From Isoperla grammatica (taxonomy: Eukaryota > Arthropoda > Insecta > Plecoptera > Perlodidae), in NCBI GenBank assembly GCA_945910005.1, contig OX246740.1, positions 46,828,526 through 46,892,525 on the forward strand: 64,000 nucleotides of DNA, read 5' to 3'. The notes under the pieces are model-generated. The model searched no databases and was not told the origin of the DNA. It saw nothing but the letters and a program-made list of their open reading frames with translations. The position numbers were made by a program, and so were the translations under genes. This document shows, one piece after another, positions 1 to 11,698 of the stretch; within the stretch, counting starts at the first letter, position 1, and each line of letters opens with the position of its first letter.

Positions 1-268
1 TAAATAAATAAATTCGTATTTAGAGTTTACCCACTTGGTCAAATAACTGATTTTCAGTGGCGGAATTTAATTTAAAGCGACTAAGATAACTCTGTTGGCT
101 CCGAACACCATAGACGAGCCAACAACTAAAGATCGATATTTGTAAGTATAAAATATGGGAATCAGTGATTGGACAGTGCGAACACTCGCGGAAAAATGCC
201 AGAACCAACAAGATAGATTTAGAACGACTTTGAATTCGTAACAATGGGACGTCTCCAAAGTCACCGTG
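1..268 (-). mobile_element. SINE-like repeat family B, 5'-truncated copy
   Basis: This is the reverse complement of the body of the repeat at 36181-36605. Shared blocks include the segment around 'tttaatttaaagcgacta', the 'ccgaacaccatagacgag' block and the 'cagtgattggacagtgcgaa' block. The 3' tail is a run of TTTA-like units at the window edge, so the copy may extend beyond base 1. It lacks the tRNA-like head, as expected from 5' truncation during target-primed insertion. Confidence 0.75.
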
Positions 269-389
269 TATTCCTAACACGATACCGGTTCACTAGTAAT
301 CTTTTCTCCAGTCAATAGGCGAATGCCAAGATTGAATCCTATAAAATAGTCGTTGGACATTCTCCCTTGCCCACTAATAATAATAATTT

Positions 390-655
390 TTGTAGGAATA
401 CCCGTTCTAGGGTGCACACCAGCTTTACCTGATGTGCCCCTCTTCAGGTGACTAACTACGTTATTAGGGTGTTTGGATAGTTGGGAAGGATTGTCCGAGG
501 GCTGATAGTATGACTCAATCCCAGCATTCGCTTTTACGACTGAGGAAAACCTCGGAAAAAACCTACAGTCAGGACTGCCGGTGGCCGGAATCGAACCGGC
601 GACCTCCCGAATTAGAGTCTCGCGTCTTACCGCTGAGCCACCTCTATCGGTCCTT
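390..655 (-). mobile_element. tRNA-derived SINE family A, near full-length
   Basis: On the minus strand this begins with a tRNA-like head carrying A-box-like (ggtggctcagcgg) and B-box-like (ggttcgattcc) elements. A body follows with the 'cagtcgtaaaagcgaatgc' block, then a 3' end containing 'ctgaagaggggcacatcagg' and 'ggtgtgcaccct'. It matches the plus-strand copy at 46843-47114 over its whole length. The shared tail marks it as a retroposed SINE, not a tRNA gene. Confidence 0.85.
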
Positions 656-3454
656 GCCCACTGTAACCAGATACCTATCTGGACATGTTGCTGGTTCCTA
701 CGAAGAACTATTATTTTATGAACTTGTTATAAACTTTCGTTGTACGGTTTTATTTTGTGTAGAGAAGTTGTTCTATACACAGCGTGGGTTGTTTGTACCG
801 CAAAGTTGACATAAATTTAAACTTTTGTGTTTATGAACGTGATATATACAAGGAAGTAAACCTATTTTGTAAACTAGCAAAGCGCTTAATAGGAAACCAC
901 ATTGTTAGGAAGAAACTTTAGTTTTAATAATATTTGTTTTGTTTTGAAAGATTACAGAGGGCCATAGAGCGAAAGTATTATTAAACATGTGGTAAAACGC
1001 TTAATTAATGTTCTGTGAGAAAGACGGTATAAAATAATATAGAATGTTGAACGATTGGCACAATCACGTTTTGATTGAAATTTGAAAACGAAAAGCATAT
1101 TATGGGTATACCCGGTCAAAGTACAAACTGAAATATACTAAAATGCATGCTGAGCTTTTCCATGTCAGTGGATAAAATGATGGATTTTTGTGTGCAGTTT
1201 AACCATCTTCTTTTTTGCGTATATTTTAATCTTCATTACATTTGAATCTAAATGCAGTAAATCACAAACAGACACAAAAGTAACATTCAAAGCGCTCATT
1301 TTAATATTGGAACGGTTTTGAAATCTAATATCATATCCTCGGAGTTTACATAAATCCTAGATTCCCAGCACAATATATTCTCTATCTCAATCCCACTCAA
1401 TAAAGTAGATTTTATACTGTTTGCATTTGGTCCCTTTGCACTACTTGTTATACGTTTTGTATTAATATGCTTATATCCATCTGTGCTATCTGCCATTGGT
1501 AATAAATGGCAAACGACCACTGTTGTTCACGGATGCATACACATTTTACCATAAGCTCAGGGGCTTACATTTAAGCGTTCGGAGTTTAACTTTAATCCAG
1601 GTCACGATAATAATGTAGATAGTGTATATTACAGAAGTTTGAGTTGCCTCTACTAATATAATGGATGCACGTTGTGTTCAAACTTCAAAGGCAATGGACA
1701 TATACCAACTCAATCGGATAAATTTAACTACGTTCGCCGTTGCCTTCTGTATGATCCTCTAAGACCGTATTGGATTTATTTACAAAGCTTTGCCATGTAG
1801 TGATGGAGTAATGGTTTAGACAACGTGTACGGTGCACATGGTTTATTATTTTATGTTATACCTATTCAGTTCTGAAAACTGATTTACTTTTCTTTGGATG
1901 CTAAAAATTCCATTCCCGCTGAGATTCGGAAGTCAAATTTTACTCGTTTGCATATGAATTAAAACATTTTTCTTATAGGATACGATTTTCCACCATCTCC
2001 TCATTTGCATCGTCAATCTATACTACGTTTCTGAAGTTCCTGCTCTAGCTCCGAAGACTTTTTTTCAACTTGATAAAAGTCTTATGTAATTTCTCTAAAA
2101 TAATTTTCGACAAATTTCACAACAAACGTTTTCCACCTCTTGGGGTATGGTTTTGTTATAGACCCTTTACATTGAAAGTCAACCGTTTAGGTATAGAAAA
2201 TCCCCTCCCAGAATCAAACTCCTGTTACGCCACTGGATTCGAGACGATTAGTATCCAGCACGAGCTTGCACGGGATTGAAACACCCGATTGGACTGATCA
2301 GATTGGAATGATTCTGAAAGGTAGAACGAGTGTTTATGTTTCTCGGAGGCGACATAGTATTTGTGATGTTTAATCCTAATGCGGTAATATCGTGATGGAG
2401 CTGTGACGTATACAGGTATGTTTTTTTACTGACCAGACTCTATACAATCGGTGCGTGTTTGGTTATGTAAATCAGTAGAACACTCTCGCAGCCTGTAATA
2501 TTTTCTTCAAAAACAGAAAATATGGCCTCATACATAATAATATAACGGTACTCCATAAATTGACTCGTATGAAATCCAACAGTTTGACACCGTTATGACG
2601 AGCGTGTACGGCACACGTCACGTGTTTGGGGGTTTAATTACTGATTTCTAGGAAGGATTAAGGTCCGGCTTCGTCTAACTATATTATCAGAAGATCAAGT
2701 AATTAAAGAAACATTTTTCTTGAAAATAAAATTTAGGAAATTATCTTCATAATATATTCTTATGAGATCACGCGGCCTCCAATATGACCAAAGGCAACGT
2801 TATGAAGGTCGGGAAATAAATATATGTTATAAAATACATATAGGTTGTGTTCAAAATCAAAGTGCTAAATATTTAAAATCAAAATACTATTTAAACGTAC
2901 ATCTATACTTATGACTCATTCTATAGTTGGTCCTACTGTGGACCTCATAGCAAGTATAATGTTAATTAAAATCAATATTTGATACACGGCCAGATATATT
3001 GACATTGTCCAATCAATCTACGGACGGATGTATAATTTCAATATTTTTCCCCTGTCCGATATGTTCTAGAACTTTCTGGTAACAATTCTCGCCGTCCGCA
3101 GCGCTGTCGGCGTTATTAGGGCCACGACTATGTATATACTTCGTGTGAGATTTACTGTTTTATTCAACGGTTGTTGTATTTATGTGTGGCAGAGTTGAGC
3201 GAAACGAGGAAGGGTTGATTGTACAACGGATAATACTGTAATACATCCAATTTACACCGGAGTGAAGCGTGATTGATTTATTTTAAATGACCATAGTCAT
3301 CAATCTCGTTCGCAATCATACTATCGCTACTTTTTATTAGGCGGGGCCGAAGATATTTATGTGTTGAAGCTAGAAGTAGGTGTTCCATGAATAGCGATTG
3401 TAATAATCGTTTGTTATTAACTGTATTCAGCTACGATTTACCAATTCATAGTTC
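656..3454. other. Anonymous AT-rich intergenic DNA
   Basis: No exon with plausible splice sites and no protein-like reading frame was seen on either strand. A short tRNA-like B-box remnant may lie near 2205-2225 on the minus strand, but it is too weak to annotate. Confidence 0.5.
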
Positions 3455-3700
3455 CCACGTGACGTCACAGCGGCCATGATTGCGACACAATTGAGGAGAA
3501 CCAATCCTAGATCATTGGCAAATACTATTCAAATGTAATGAATAGGTTTAATTTATAATTTTAAAAGTAAACAGAAGTATAACAAAAATATAAAATTACC
3601 ATACATATCAATTTTATTTAAAAACTATGCTGTATTATAAAGAACTAAGAATGTCTGTGTTCTAATACAACAGCCTTCAATTGTTTCTCCATAATATACT
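3455..3700 (-). repeat. Dispersed MITE-like repeat, copy 1
   Basis: Its reverse complement aligns with 8355-8560. Shared blocks in order are 'tatggagaaacaattg', 'aaataaaattg', 'ccaatg' and 'atcatggccgctgtg'. The outer end carries 'cacgtgacgtcac', which is also in the terminal repeats of the MITEs at 9556 and 54540, so these elements may share ends. Termini are not resolved. From 3701 to 4199 nothing else is visible. Confidence 0.5.
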
Positions 3701-4199
3701 AGAAATGAAATATACCTAACTAGTCTCCTTTAGAAACGTACTGTACCAGCTTGTTACAAGCTGCCAACATGGCTCTAATTATAGGAATATGTGTGTCCTA
3801 CCTTAAAAACAATGTTGGCATTATGAAATTTTACGTTTACTACCCCAAACATTGGAAATACCCTTTTTATACCATATTTTATATTAAAAATTGCCATTTA
3901 CAAACTATTAGCTTCTAAAATTTGAAAAAAATCTGAAAAACAAAAGACGGATTGAGGTATAAAATGGCTAATCCAGAAATAGTCCACTATTGAAAAATAT
4001 GGGGGTAAACCCTCCCGGAACGTAATTATTTCCCTCTTTTGTTAAATGTAAAAAAATATATCACGCCGTTTAAGGTAGTATTTATAAACTTTTACGAGTT
4101 CTGATTTAACCAAAAACTGCGCGCATCCTTCCAGCCCACGATCGTATCATCAAATTATCAGTGGCGCTAATTAAACGTACTGCAATTATAAGTTGAATA

Positions 4200-4449
4200 C
4201 CACGATGTGCCCGTGCAGTGCGCTCCGCTCGACCCGCGCGACCGCGTGGGACACAGCCTGGCAAGAGCTCTCGCGCGTCCTGATTGGTTCCCGGGCTCTG
4301 ACCCCCACCCCCTCACACTGCTTCCCGCTCATGTCCACGCGTGTTACGGTGGTAGATTGGATTGTTTAGTGTTTGGTTAGCTTTTTTCACTATTTAAACT
4401 GTGTTAAGTTTAACTGTAAGATGTTGATATATTTTCTGTGAACGACTAG
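4200..4449 (+). promoter_or_regulatory. CpG-rich promoter-like block with first donor
   Basis: Bases 4200-4335 are sharply GC- and CpG-rich against AT-rich surroundings and contain an inverted CCAAT box (gattggttcc). About 115 bp further on a transcript-like segment ends at a strong 5' splice site, 'ctag|gtgagt', with the donor at 4450. The decayed transposon-like gene starts immediately downstream. I infer that this is its promoter and first non-coding exon. No TATA box is obvious. Confidence 0.4.
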
Positions 4450-4474
4450 GTGAGTAATAATGATTGTATTTTAA

Positions 4475-6990
4475 TCAAATATTTACTGGCATCATGAGTG
4501 TCAACTTTAATCAAAGTTTATGCATCGTCTGCCAAGTGAAATGCTGGGAGATAATAGTGCAAAGCTTGCTCTCGACGGTAAGCATTACTATAGCAATGCG
4601 GGCCCATAAAATTACATTGCAAGTCTTATGGTCTGTGCTCATTACATGGAATTTCTTCGAGAGAGAAGTCTTACTACGTACAACGAAATAACTCTTGCGA
4701 TGGCTGAAGACGATTCAGATAATGTCTCACTTTTTGAAAGTGAAGAATTATATAAACATATTATGAAAGACTTCAGGTTTTCCGTGAAGGACAACCCAAA
4801 CTTCGTGTTTTGGCTACAATATATGGACATGGTATCTATCCTACTAATGTTCACACGTTCTGAGCGGGATGGCATCTGGGACTTGTATGTCATTAGTTTC
4901 ACGGCGATGCTGCCATGGTTATAATGCACTATGACCAGTGTTGAATTCAGCTATGATCCCGGGGGGGCGAAGCCCCCTCGGGAATTGTCATTCGCCCCCC
5001 CGGGAATGAATTGGCTACAAGCTCTATATATATTACTTTATTTTGAAATGGCACGGAAATAATGCTTTGAAGGTTTAATAAGTTAATACATTTTTCTGTG
5101 TGTCACAAAAGTATGTGACAAGAGAGCTAAAACAAGCATTAAAAAGCAGAGAAGGGCCAGGATTATCTAAACTACGTCTCAAATTCTACTGGGCATCAAG
5201 TGGTTTGTTGAACATATATTTTTGTTTAAATAGTTATCAGAGAACACTTGGACAGTTTATTAGTTAAAGTGATGTGGGAGCAGCAGTGGTTTTGAAAATT
5301 CCACCCCCCTCCCCCCCCCCCCGCTCATTCGATGTCTACACCCCCGGGATTTGAAATAGCCCCCCCGGGGACAAAACTCTTAATTCAACACTGACTATGA
5401 CCACACAAACTACTCGAAATGGGGACCTGTATGGCTGAAATGAACCAATTGCCTCAAGAAGTACTGACTGAGTTTAAAGCTGGCAACTTTGTGGTCAAAG
5501 GAACTAATCGAAAGTTTAACCAAGTAGATCCTGACCACAGTCTAGAGTGGATAAATGGTGTGGCGAAAGATAGTGGGGGATTGATTGGCATTGCTCAAAA
5601 TACAAATGCCCTCAATAAATGGCACCTGTGTTTCAACGTTAAATCTATGATGTCTGCTCTCACAAAGCGAATGATTTTACAGTCAGAAGACAATGATGTG
5701 ATTCATAATGAGTCTACACGCAGCAGAATCGCACATGATAGAACAACAGAGTAAAAAATTCTGTCCCTGTTTGATCGTTACAAAATATTTTCTCTTGATA
5801 ACGAAAATCGCACAATCTTACAAAATCCTGTAACTAAAGATTTGGCCACAGATGAAATCCAAGAGTCCTTGATAAATGCTTATGCAAAGGGTAAAAGTCA
5901 ACTTCTGTCATTCGTAAATACCCGCCTTGTACCAGAAGAGAGAACAACGTTCCACGACACAATTACAAAAAATAAAGCCCCGACTATGGCAACACTATAT
6001 CAGGTACTTACAAGAAATCAAACTGATAAACAAGAGATTGTTAGAATAGACCGAAGCATTCTTCATCGTATACTTACATCATACAAGGCTGGCCGAAAAT
6101 TTGACTTACCTCAAACATGAACTGATGAAAGTACCAATGTCACTGTTCGAAATGAACGGACAAATTCGTTCGGGGTCAAAAGGAATATTAGCACAAGAAC
6201 TAAAGAAAAATGTTGATTGTCCCAATCCAATTCCTTTGAATGGCTATTCCTGCCTCATAATTGATGGTCAGGCTTTAGTTATGACTATTGGAAAGCCACA
6301 GTCTGCTAAAACATTTGGGGATATTGCTGATTGCTTTGTCAGAGCTGTGCAAATACAAGCGACGGGATATGATAGAGTGGACGTTATATTCGATCGGTAC
6401 TTAGCAGATTCTATTAAATTAACAACACGTCAAAAGCGAACTAAGGGTTGTATACCAAGAAGACGCGTAATTGAAGACAGATTAGTACCAGCTCCAGCTA
6501 AATGGAACGACTTTATGGCTCTGGCAAAGAACAAAGAGGATCTTTCGTGTTTCCCTGGAGAGCAACTACTAAGCAATTTCTCTCAAGATAAAGCTTAGTT
6601 GTGGCAGCAGCCTTTACCGACGAAGAAGTAAGATGTAATAATGACATTAACGTTGATCATCTCGCTAAATGGCACGAAGAAGGTGACACGCGTTTGATTC
6701 TTCACGCGCTGGATACTGGATTTGAAACTGTTGTAGTCATGGCCAACGATACAGATGTATTTTTGCTTTTGTTGGCATATTGCAATAAAATATCCGCCAC
6801 CTACGTCAGGCTTGACAGGGACTAAACAAACGATGCTATGTGCCCATTAAACTTGTAGCTGAAACACTGCCATTTGGCTCTACTGATTGTCTACTAGCCT
6901 TCCATGCTATCACTGGGTGTGATAGCACCTCTTTCATCTTTAACCATTTAAAGAAAACATCATTGAAAGTGTTTTGTCACATTTCTCGCT
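4475..6990 (+). pseudogene. Decayed transposon-like gene, EADTR/TGCDTTS family
   Basis: Protein-like segments follow each other in shifting frames: 4628-4924, 5419-5754, 5842-6120, 6101-6598, 6601-6825 and 6840-6990. They match from memory a multicopy family of uncharacterised, transposon-like invertebrate proteins. Landmarks are NFVFWLQYMDMV, GNFVVKGT, LEWINGVAKDSGG, VDVIFDRYLADSIK, WHEEGDTRLILHA, the acidic NDTDVFLLLL motif and HAITGCDSTSF. The acidic spacing suggests a PIN/FEN-like nuclease fold, which is my inference. NQSLCIVCQ near 4513 resembles the family's N-terminal start, so much of the N-terminal half is deleted. At least four frameshifts or stops, plus the hAT MITE at 4936-5393, make it non-functional. 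The reading before the MITE already hits a stop at 4922-4924. Confidence 0.7.
4936..5393. mobile_element. hAT-type MITE nested in the pseudogene
   Basis: The element starts with CAGTGTTGAATT and ends with its exact complement, AATTCAACACTG. It is flanked by a perfect 8-bp duplication, ACTATGAC, at 4928-4935 and 5394-5401. An 8-bp target duplication with CAGNG termini is diagnostic of the hAT superfamily. The 458 bp have no transposase coding. Internal C/G runs near each end (around 4960-5000 and 5302-5360) give extra self-complementarity. Confidence 0.9.
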
Positions 6991-7200
6991 TCTTGAAGGG
7001 TTGGGTGAGAATGATCTTACTACAGAGAAACTGTAATCTTATGTTTAATTATTGGCTTACACTCATTACAAAACGGTTTGTATGCATGTATCATGATGAT
7101 TCGAGAAGGGTGATTAGCATAAAACATATTGAGATTTGATTATGTCAAACAATGTTTGCAGTTTGTACAACTTTGAGGTATGTCGTCTCGTTCATTAACA

Positions 7201-7790
7201 TTTAGGGGTTAAAAATGTCATGCGCACAATCAATATGTGAACGATCATTTTTAATGTGTTAGGAAAACATTGTTTATCTTTTTAAAACATGTTCCTAGGA
7301 CAATAATAACAAAAAGTGTAGTGCATTTAGCAAGCAACGCTAATCATCCCTTCAAAAGTATTTTTAGGGGTGAAAAAGTGATTTCACAACTTGCTTACAT
7401 TGGTTTTAGAAATTAGAAAATTTAAGTCTGTAAATACAAGTTTAAACATTGCTTGTAACAAGCAAGGGCACAAAGCTTGAAAATTAACCAAATATTTAGG
7501 GGTTAAAAATGTGGTGCGGACAATCAAGATGTGAACGATTATTTTTAATGTGTTAGGTTAGCATTGTTTATCTTTTTAAATCATGTTCCTAGGGCAACAA
7601 ATACCAAAAGTGTAGTGCATTTAGCAAGCAACGCGCATCATCCCTTAAAAAGTCGTTTTAGGGGTGAAGAAGTGATTTCACAACTTGCCAACATTGGTTT
7701 TTGACTTTAGCACATTAAAGTCAGTAAATGCAAGTCTTAACATTGCTTGTAACAAGCAAGGGCACAAAGCTTGAAAATTAACCAAATATT
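7201..7790. repeat. 294-bp tandem duplication
   Basis: Two diverged head-to-tail copies lie at 7201-7494 and 7495-7790. Both open with 'tttaggggttaaaaatgt' and share 'agtgtagtgcatttagcaag', 'gtgatttcacaacttgc' and 'cttgtaacaagcaagggc'. The last contains a small palindrome, cttgtaacaag. No coding potential was seen. Confidence 0.85.
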
Positions 7791-7954
7791 TCTAGTCTAC
7801 CATGGCAACGTCAAAGTTTGATCACAAATGTGGCCGCCACGCGCAAAGATGTGACGTACGTGCAACCTATGAATACAGGAATTCGACGCCTGTGCGAATG
7901 TACCTATTGCAAATTACGTATAGCCTATACAATTCAAAGTAATGATAAATCTCA

Positions 7955-8020
7955 ACCCACTGAAAATTAGATCTGGTTACTGAGTGGGTAGACAATACAC
8001 TCAGATTTATAAATTTGTTA
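7955..8020 (+). mobile_element. SINE family B, 3'-end fragment
   Basis: The block 'cccactgaaaattag' through 'actgagtgggtagac' matches the 3' part of the family B copies at 24310 and 36181. Only the end of the element is present. Confidence 0.55.
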
Positions 8021-8354
8021 ATTAATAATTTCAAGGCGGGTAAACACAGAAAGTGTACAGTGTTAAAATCAACTGTTATTGAAATTAGAAAATTTATGAG
8101 AGAAACAAATTATCCGTCTCTCAGTTCACATGAATGACTTTGCATTCTATGAATGGTTTCAATTTAATTAATTCAAGTTTTGTATTCGTTGTTAATTTCG
8201 TAAATCAAAACATTGGTCTCTCTTGTCGCTACCAACATCACGTTATTTGGACCCTTGAGACAACCTCACTTCTAGGTTTACCGAAACTCTTATAATAGGT
8301 TGCACGTGGATTAATATGTGCGCGTGGTCGCCATCTTTGCGACCTGACGTACTT

Positions 8355-8560
8355 TCGTTGGTATGGAGAAACAATTGGAGTATGTTGTGTAATTACCTTT
8401 TGCAAAACAGCGTAGCTCCTTCAAATTCACCATGATATGAAAATAAAATTGGTATGTGTAATAATTATTGATTTTTTGTAACTCTATAAAACTTTTTGAA
8501 ATACTTTTGACTGGAAAATAATATCCGCCAATGTCCTATCATGGCCGCTGTGTCTATCAA
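8355..8560 (+). repeat. Dispersed MITE-like repeat, copy 2
   Basis: Inverted relative to the copy at 3455-3700, with the shared blocks listed there. Sequences at 7830-7880 and 8300-8345 are also imperfect inverted repeats of each other, sharing 'cacgcgca' and 'cgtgcaacctat'. This may mark the ends of a related element. Confidence 0.5.
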
Positions 8561-8894
8561 GTAGACATTGATTCTGTAAAAAACCAAAGCGCTGACTCAA
8601 TTATCTAAATGTGTGTTTGCTTGATGGATTGACTGTGGGTATATTAGATCATAGGCCGTGTGTAATTTGTCATTCACAAAATTTCGCGAGGACAAACGAA
8701 TAATTGCCCAAAAATTGATCAATTTATATTGTAGCCGTGCAGCAATCATTATGAATAAATCGTGCCCTACTTGCGTGGGTAATCCTATTGAATCGTTTCG
8801 GGTTTATATTTACAAAGCGAAACTATACTAGCTTCAAAGAGAATCATGTTTATGTAATGAGGAACGAATGATTGCTGGGCTCTCTGTTGTAGGA

Positions 8895-8985
8895 CTCAAT
8901 TCCAGTATTTTTCGTTATGGCTGAGAATAAAATCGACATTTTAACAAAATTGTCTGAGATTTTCCTCAAACGGTTGAAATAGACA
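8895..8985 (-). mobile_element. SINE family A, degraded fragment
   Basis: The stretch with 'gactcaattccagtatt' followed by 'cgttatggctgag' aligns with the middle of family A in minus orientation. Head and tail are gone. The rest of 8561-9555 shows no gene. Confidence 0.5.
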
Positions 8986-9555
8986 CATTTAAAAAATCAC
9001 ACCACCTCATTCTGATCATAATTTCGAAATTGTAATCAATTAAATTTAGTGTATAATATTTGTTAACAAATCATAACTGCTTGTAGTTTCGTAGCATCCA
9101 TATTACTGGTTTATTCCGGAAACTTAAGTTACGTAAACCATATTCAGCTTATTACATCTTGACATGGATAAAATGCGGTAAACCATGAGTGTCTATACAT
9201 ATTTACGAGACTAATATGGTCTTACGCGAACGATTTCCTATAAAATTCCATTACATTCAGGTGGGTACAATATGGTTTAATTGAGAATTTTGATGCCATA
9301 TATTAATATTGGTTAAGCCTTGCGGTGTACCGTCTATTCAGTGCACCACACCCTAAGGCAAGTTTGTGCATAATTCTGTCAAGTTGGCTACACTGTTATT
9401 ATTGCTGTTGGATTATCAAGGGAGTTATGCAAATACACGGGCGGTGGATGTTTTATCATGTTTTTATAGCAACAGCTGTTCAACGTGTTTGAGGTTGTGT
9501 GCTTGTACAGTCGGCTGTCATAAACAGCTTTCGACTGTCACATCCAAACCTAGCA

Positions 9556-9889
9556 ATAGGGAGTATTCACGTGACGTCACATCGGCCATATTGGAGGCCA
9601 CCTATAGTACTATTTCAAGTTTCATATAAAACGAATAATATTGTTTACGGGGAAATACGAGAGTTTAAACACGTATATCCCCCGATAAAGTTTACGGAGA
9701 TGATTATTTGTGCCATTGTAAACAACAAAAAGAGTGGCCAAAATAAGAGAGTCTATATTTATGTTGCTTTTCAGTGATAATAGCAAACGAAAGTTGGAGA
9801 ACAGTTGAACTTCAACCAAACGCCAGCTGAAACATAGCAACAATGAACTACCAATCTCATGCCGATGCCCAATATGTGAATACACCTAT
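9556..9889. mobile_element. MITE family C, copy 1
   Basis: Homologous along its length to 54540-54909. The termini are inverted: atag-g-gagtattcac at the left against the complement of gtgaatacacctat at the right. Shared internal blocks are 'cacatcggccatatt', 'ctatagtactatt', 'cgtatatcccc', 'aatagcaaacgaaagtt' and 'cgccagctgaaacatag'. Flanks are compatible with a TA target. No transposase is encoded. Confidence 0.85.
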
Positions 9890-11509
9890 ACGCGATCAAT
9901 AGATAATTTGTAAACGATAGAATATCCAAATTCTATTTTATGGTAGTGTGCTTATTTAATTGCTTCGATGAAATATGGTTGCGGGCCCGGTTCTATATTT
10001 AGTTAAGCGAATAATACCTGTCAAATTCTAGTGTTGTAGTTATTTATTTAGAGCTTAGTTCGGCTACACGATTACGGGTGCGTAGGCCTGTATCCTGTAT
10101 CCATTGTAGACGTCGTAAACGAATTGCTCGTATATTAACGCTTCAAAATAATGTATGCAATGTATTTTATGTAGGCTCTACCTTATTTAAAATTTGTGTT
10201 TGTAATGGAGTATGTAGAAAATAAATACACATATATTTATTGATGTTTATTGGTATGCCTGTGTCCTACGCTAACGTGTTGTACAGAACTCAAAAGTTAA
10301 TTTGTAAAATTCTACAACTCAAAAAAGATGTTTGCCTTTTTCTTAATGCTCAAGCTTGAGTTATGAGCTTTACTGATTTAAAAGTTAAGTAATAACGCAT
10401 GTATAACACATGCGTTCACTCCATCATATTTATGTCACACTCGATCATACCAATCCATTGTCGCGCATCGTCTCGATGCCCCCGTTGCTTCTGTATTAAC
10501 TGAGACTTTAGCCGTCAAGCCCCATCAATCTTCTAGCGTCAGTCAGTGTTCAATGGTGGACGGTATAAAAACGCATCAAATAGAGAGAGAGGAAATAACA
10601 AAAAATGTCCGTTTTTTGTTGTTATCAAAATCGATTAAGAAACCTCCCAGGGGTGAATGTCTTAATCGATTCTGATCAAATTGATTAATTTTGAAATTGA
10701 TTGTCAGTCAATGTTCAATGGTGGACTGTATACAAACGCATCAAATGGAGGGAGGAAACTTAACAAAAATGTCCGTTTTTTGTTGTTATCAAAATCGATT
10801 AAAAAGTCTCCCAGGGGTGAATGTTTTAATCGATTCTGATCAAATTGATTAATTTTCGAAGAATGAGAATATCAAATATCAGAAAACGTATTCCTAGATT
10901 GTGTTTTTGGTGGAGGTGCCGGGTAGTTATGATTAATTCCTTTACGTTCAAACATACTTTAATAAACATAGGTCTACTCAATACTCCCGTATTTTTTGTA
11001 CTATAATACAACATTTCTAGATAATATCGGCCTACTTGTTGCATAACATTCTTGTTTTTTCGGTAACAACACATTAATGCTTATAAATCATTTTGTGACA
11101 ATGTTTTTGTATCCTTCAAAGTCCTATAAGAACCAATATAAAATGATAATTTGTATACTTGTCCCGAAACAACTTAACGGATGCCGATGCGTTCATCATA
11201 GGTGAGTAGTTACTTCCGACCAACCATAGCGATCAGTAAATTTGCAATCTGGGCTCTATGGTTGGTCACGAATTTCGTGTCTATGATAAAATCATTTCGA
11301 GACCGTAGCCTACTTAGATGGATTCGCATTATCGAAATGGCATACACAAAATTAATTTTCGTATTTTTAACGTCGTTAATCTTTATTTGGTAAGTTTTTC
11401 TTTATTCTGCATTTCAACAGATTTTTTGATCCATCCTGAACCAATTTACATTGTTAATAATTACTTATCGTGTCGTGAAATGATTTGCATAGACGTTAAT
11501 AAATTGCAG
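9890..11509. other. Intergenic, no gene seen
   Basis: AT-rich DNA. Apart from the 165-bp duplication there is no exon-like segment on either strand. Confidence 0.5.
10538..10857. repeat. 165-bp tandem duplication
   Basis: Two copies lie at 10538-10702 and 10703-10857. Both contain 'tgttcaatggtgga', 'aaatgtccgttttttgttg' and a pair of 'aatcgatt' motifs around 'cccaggggtgaatg'. The motifs make a small imperfect hairpin in each unit. Confidence 0.85.
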
Positions 11510-11698
11510 GAAGCTTCGCGTGTGCTCGTCTTCCAATTAGCCGATGGTTCTCGCCCACGTCTCGACGTTGAGTCCATCCACTCTATCATGCACGCGAATA
11601 ACTGCGCCGTTCTCCAAGAAAACATGACCAATGTACACTTAACTGACCTGATTCCAAGGAAAGGGGTGCGCGTGCAATGTGCTTCGTCGAGGGGATGA
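11510..11698 (+). CDS. Candidate terminal exon, unrecognised protein
   Basis: A locally GC-richer open segment follows an acceptor-like 'aaattgcag' and runs 62 codons in phase 0 to TGA. It begins EASRVLVFQLADGSRPRL and ends KGVRVQCASSRG. The composition is ordinary globular protein, unlike the low-complexity frames nearby, and the other two plus frames close within about 20 codons. The polypyrimidine tract is poor and I recognise no family. It could be the last exon of an otherwise unseen gene, an old pseudoexon, or chance; the opposite strand is also open here. Confidence 0.3.
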   Translation, partial: EASRVLVFQLADGSRPRLDVESIHSIMHANNCAVLQENMTNVHLTDLIPRKGVRVQCASSRG

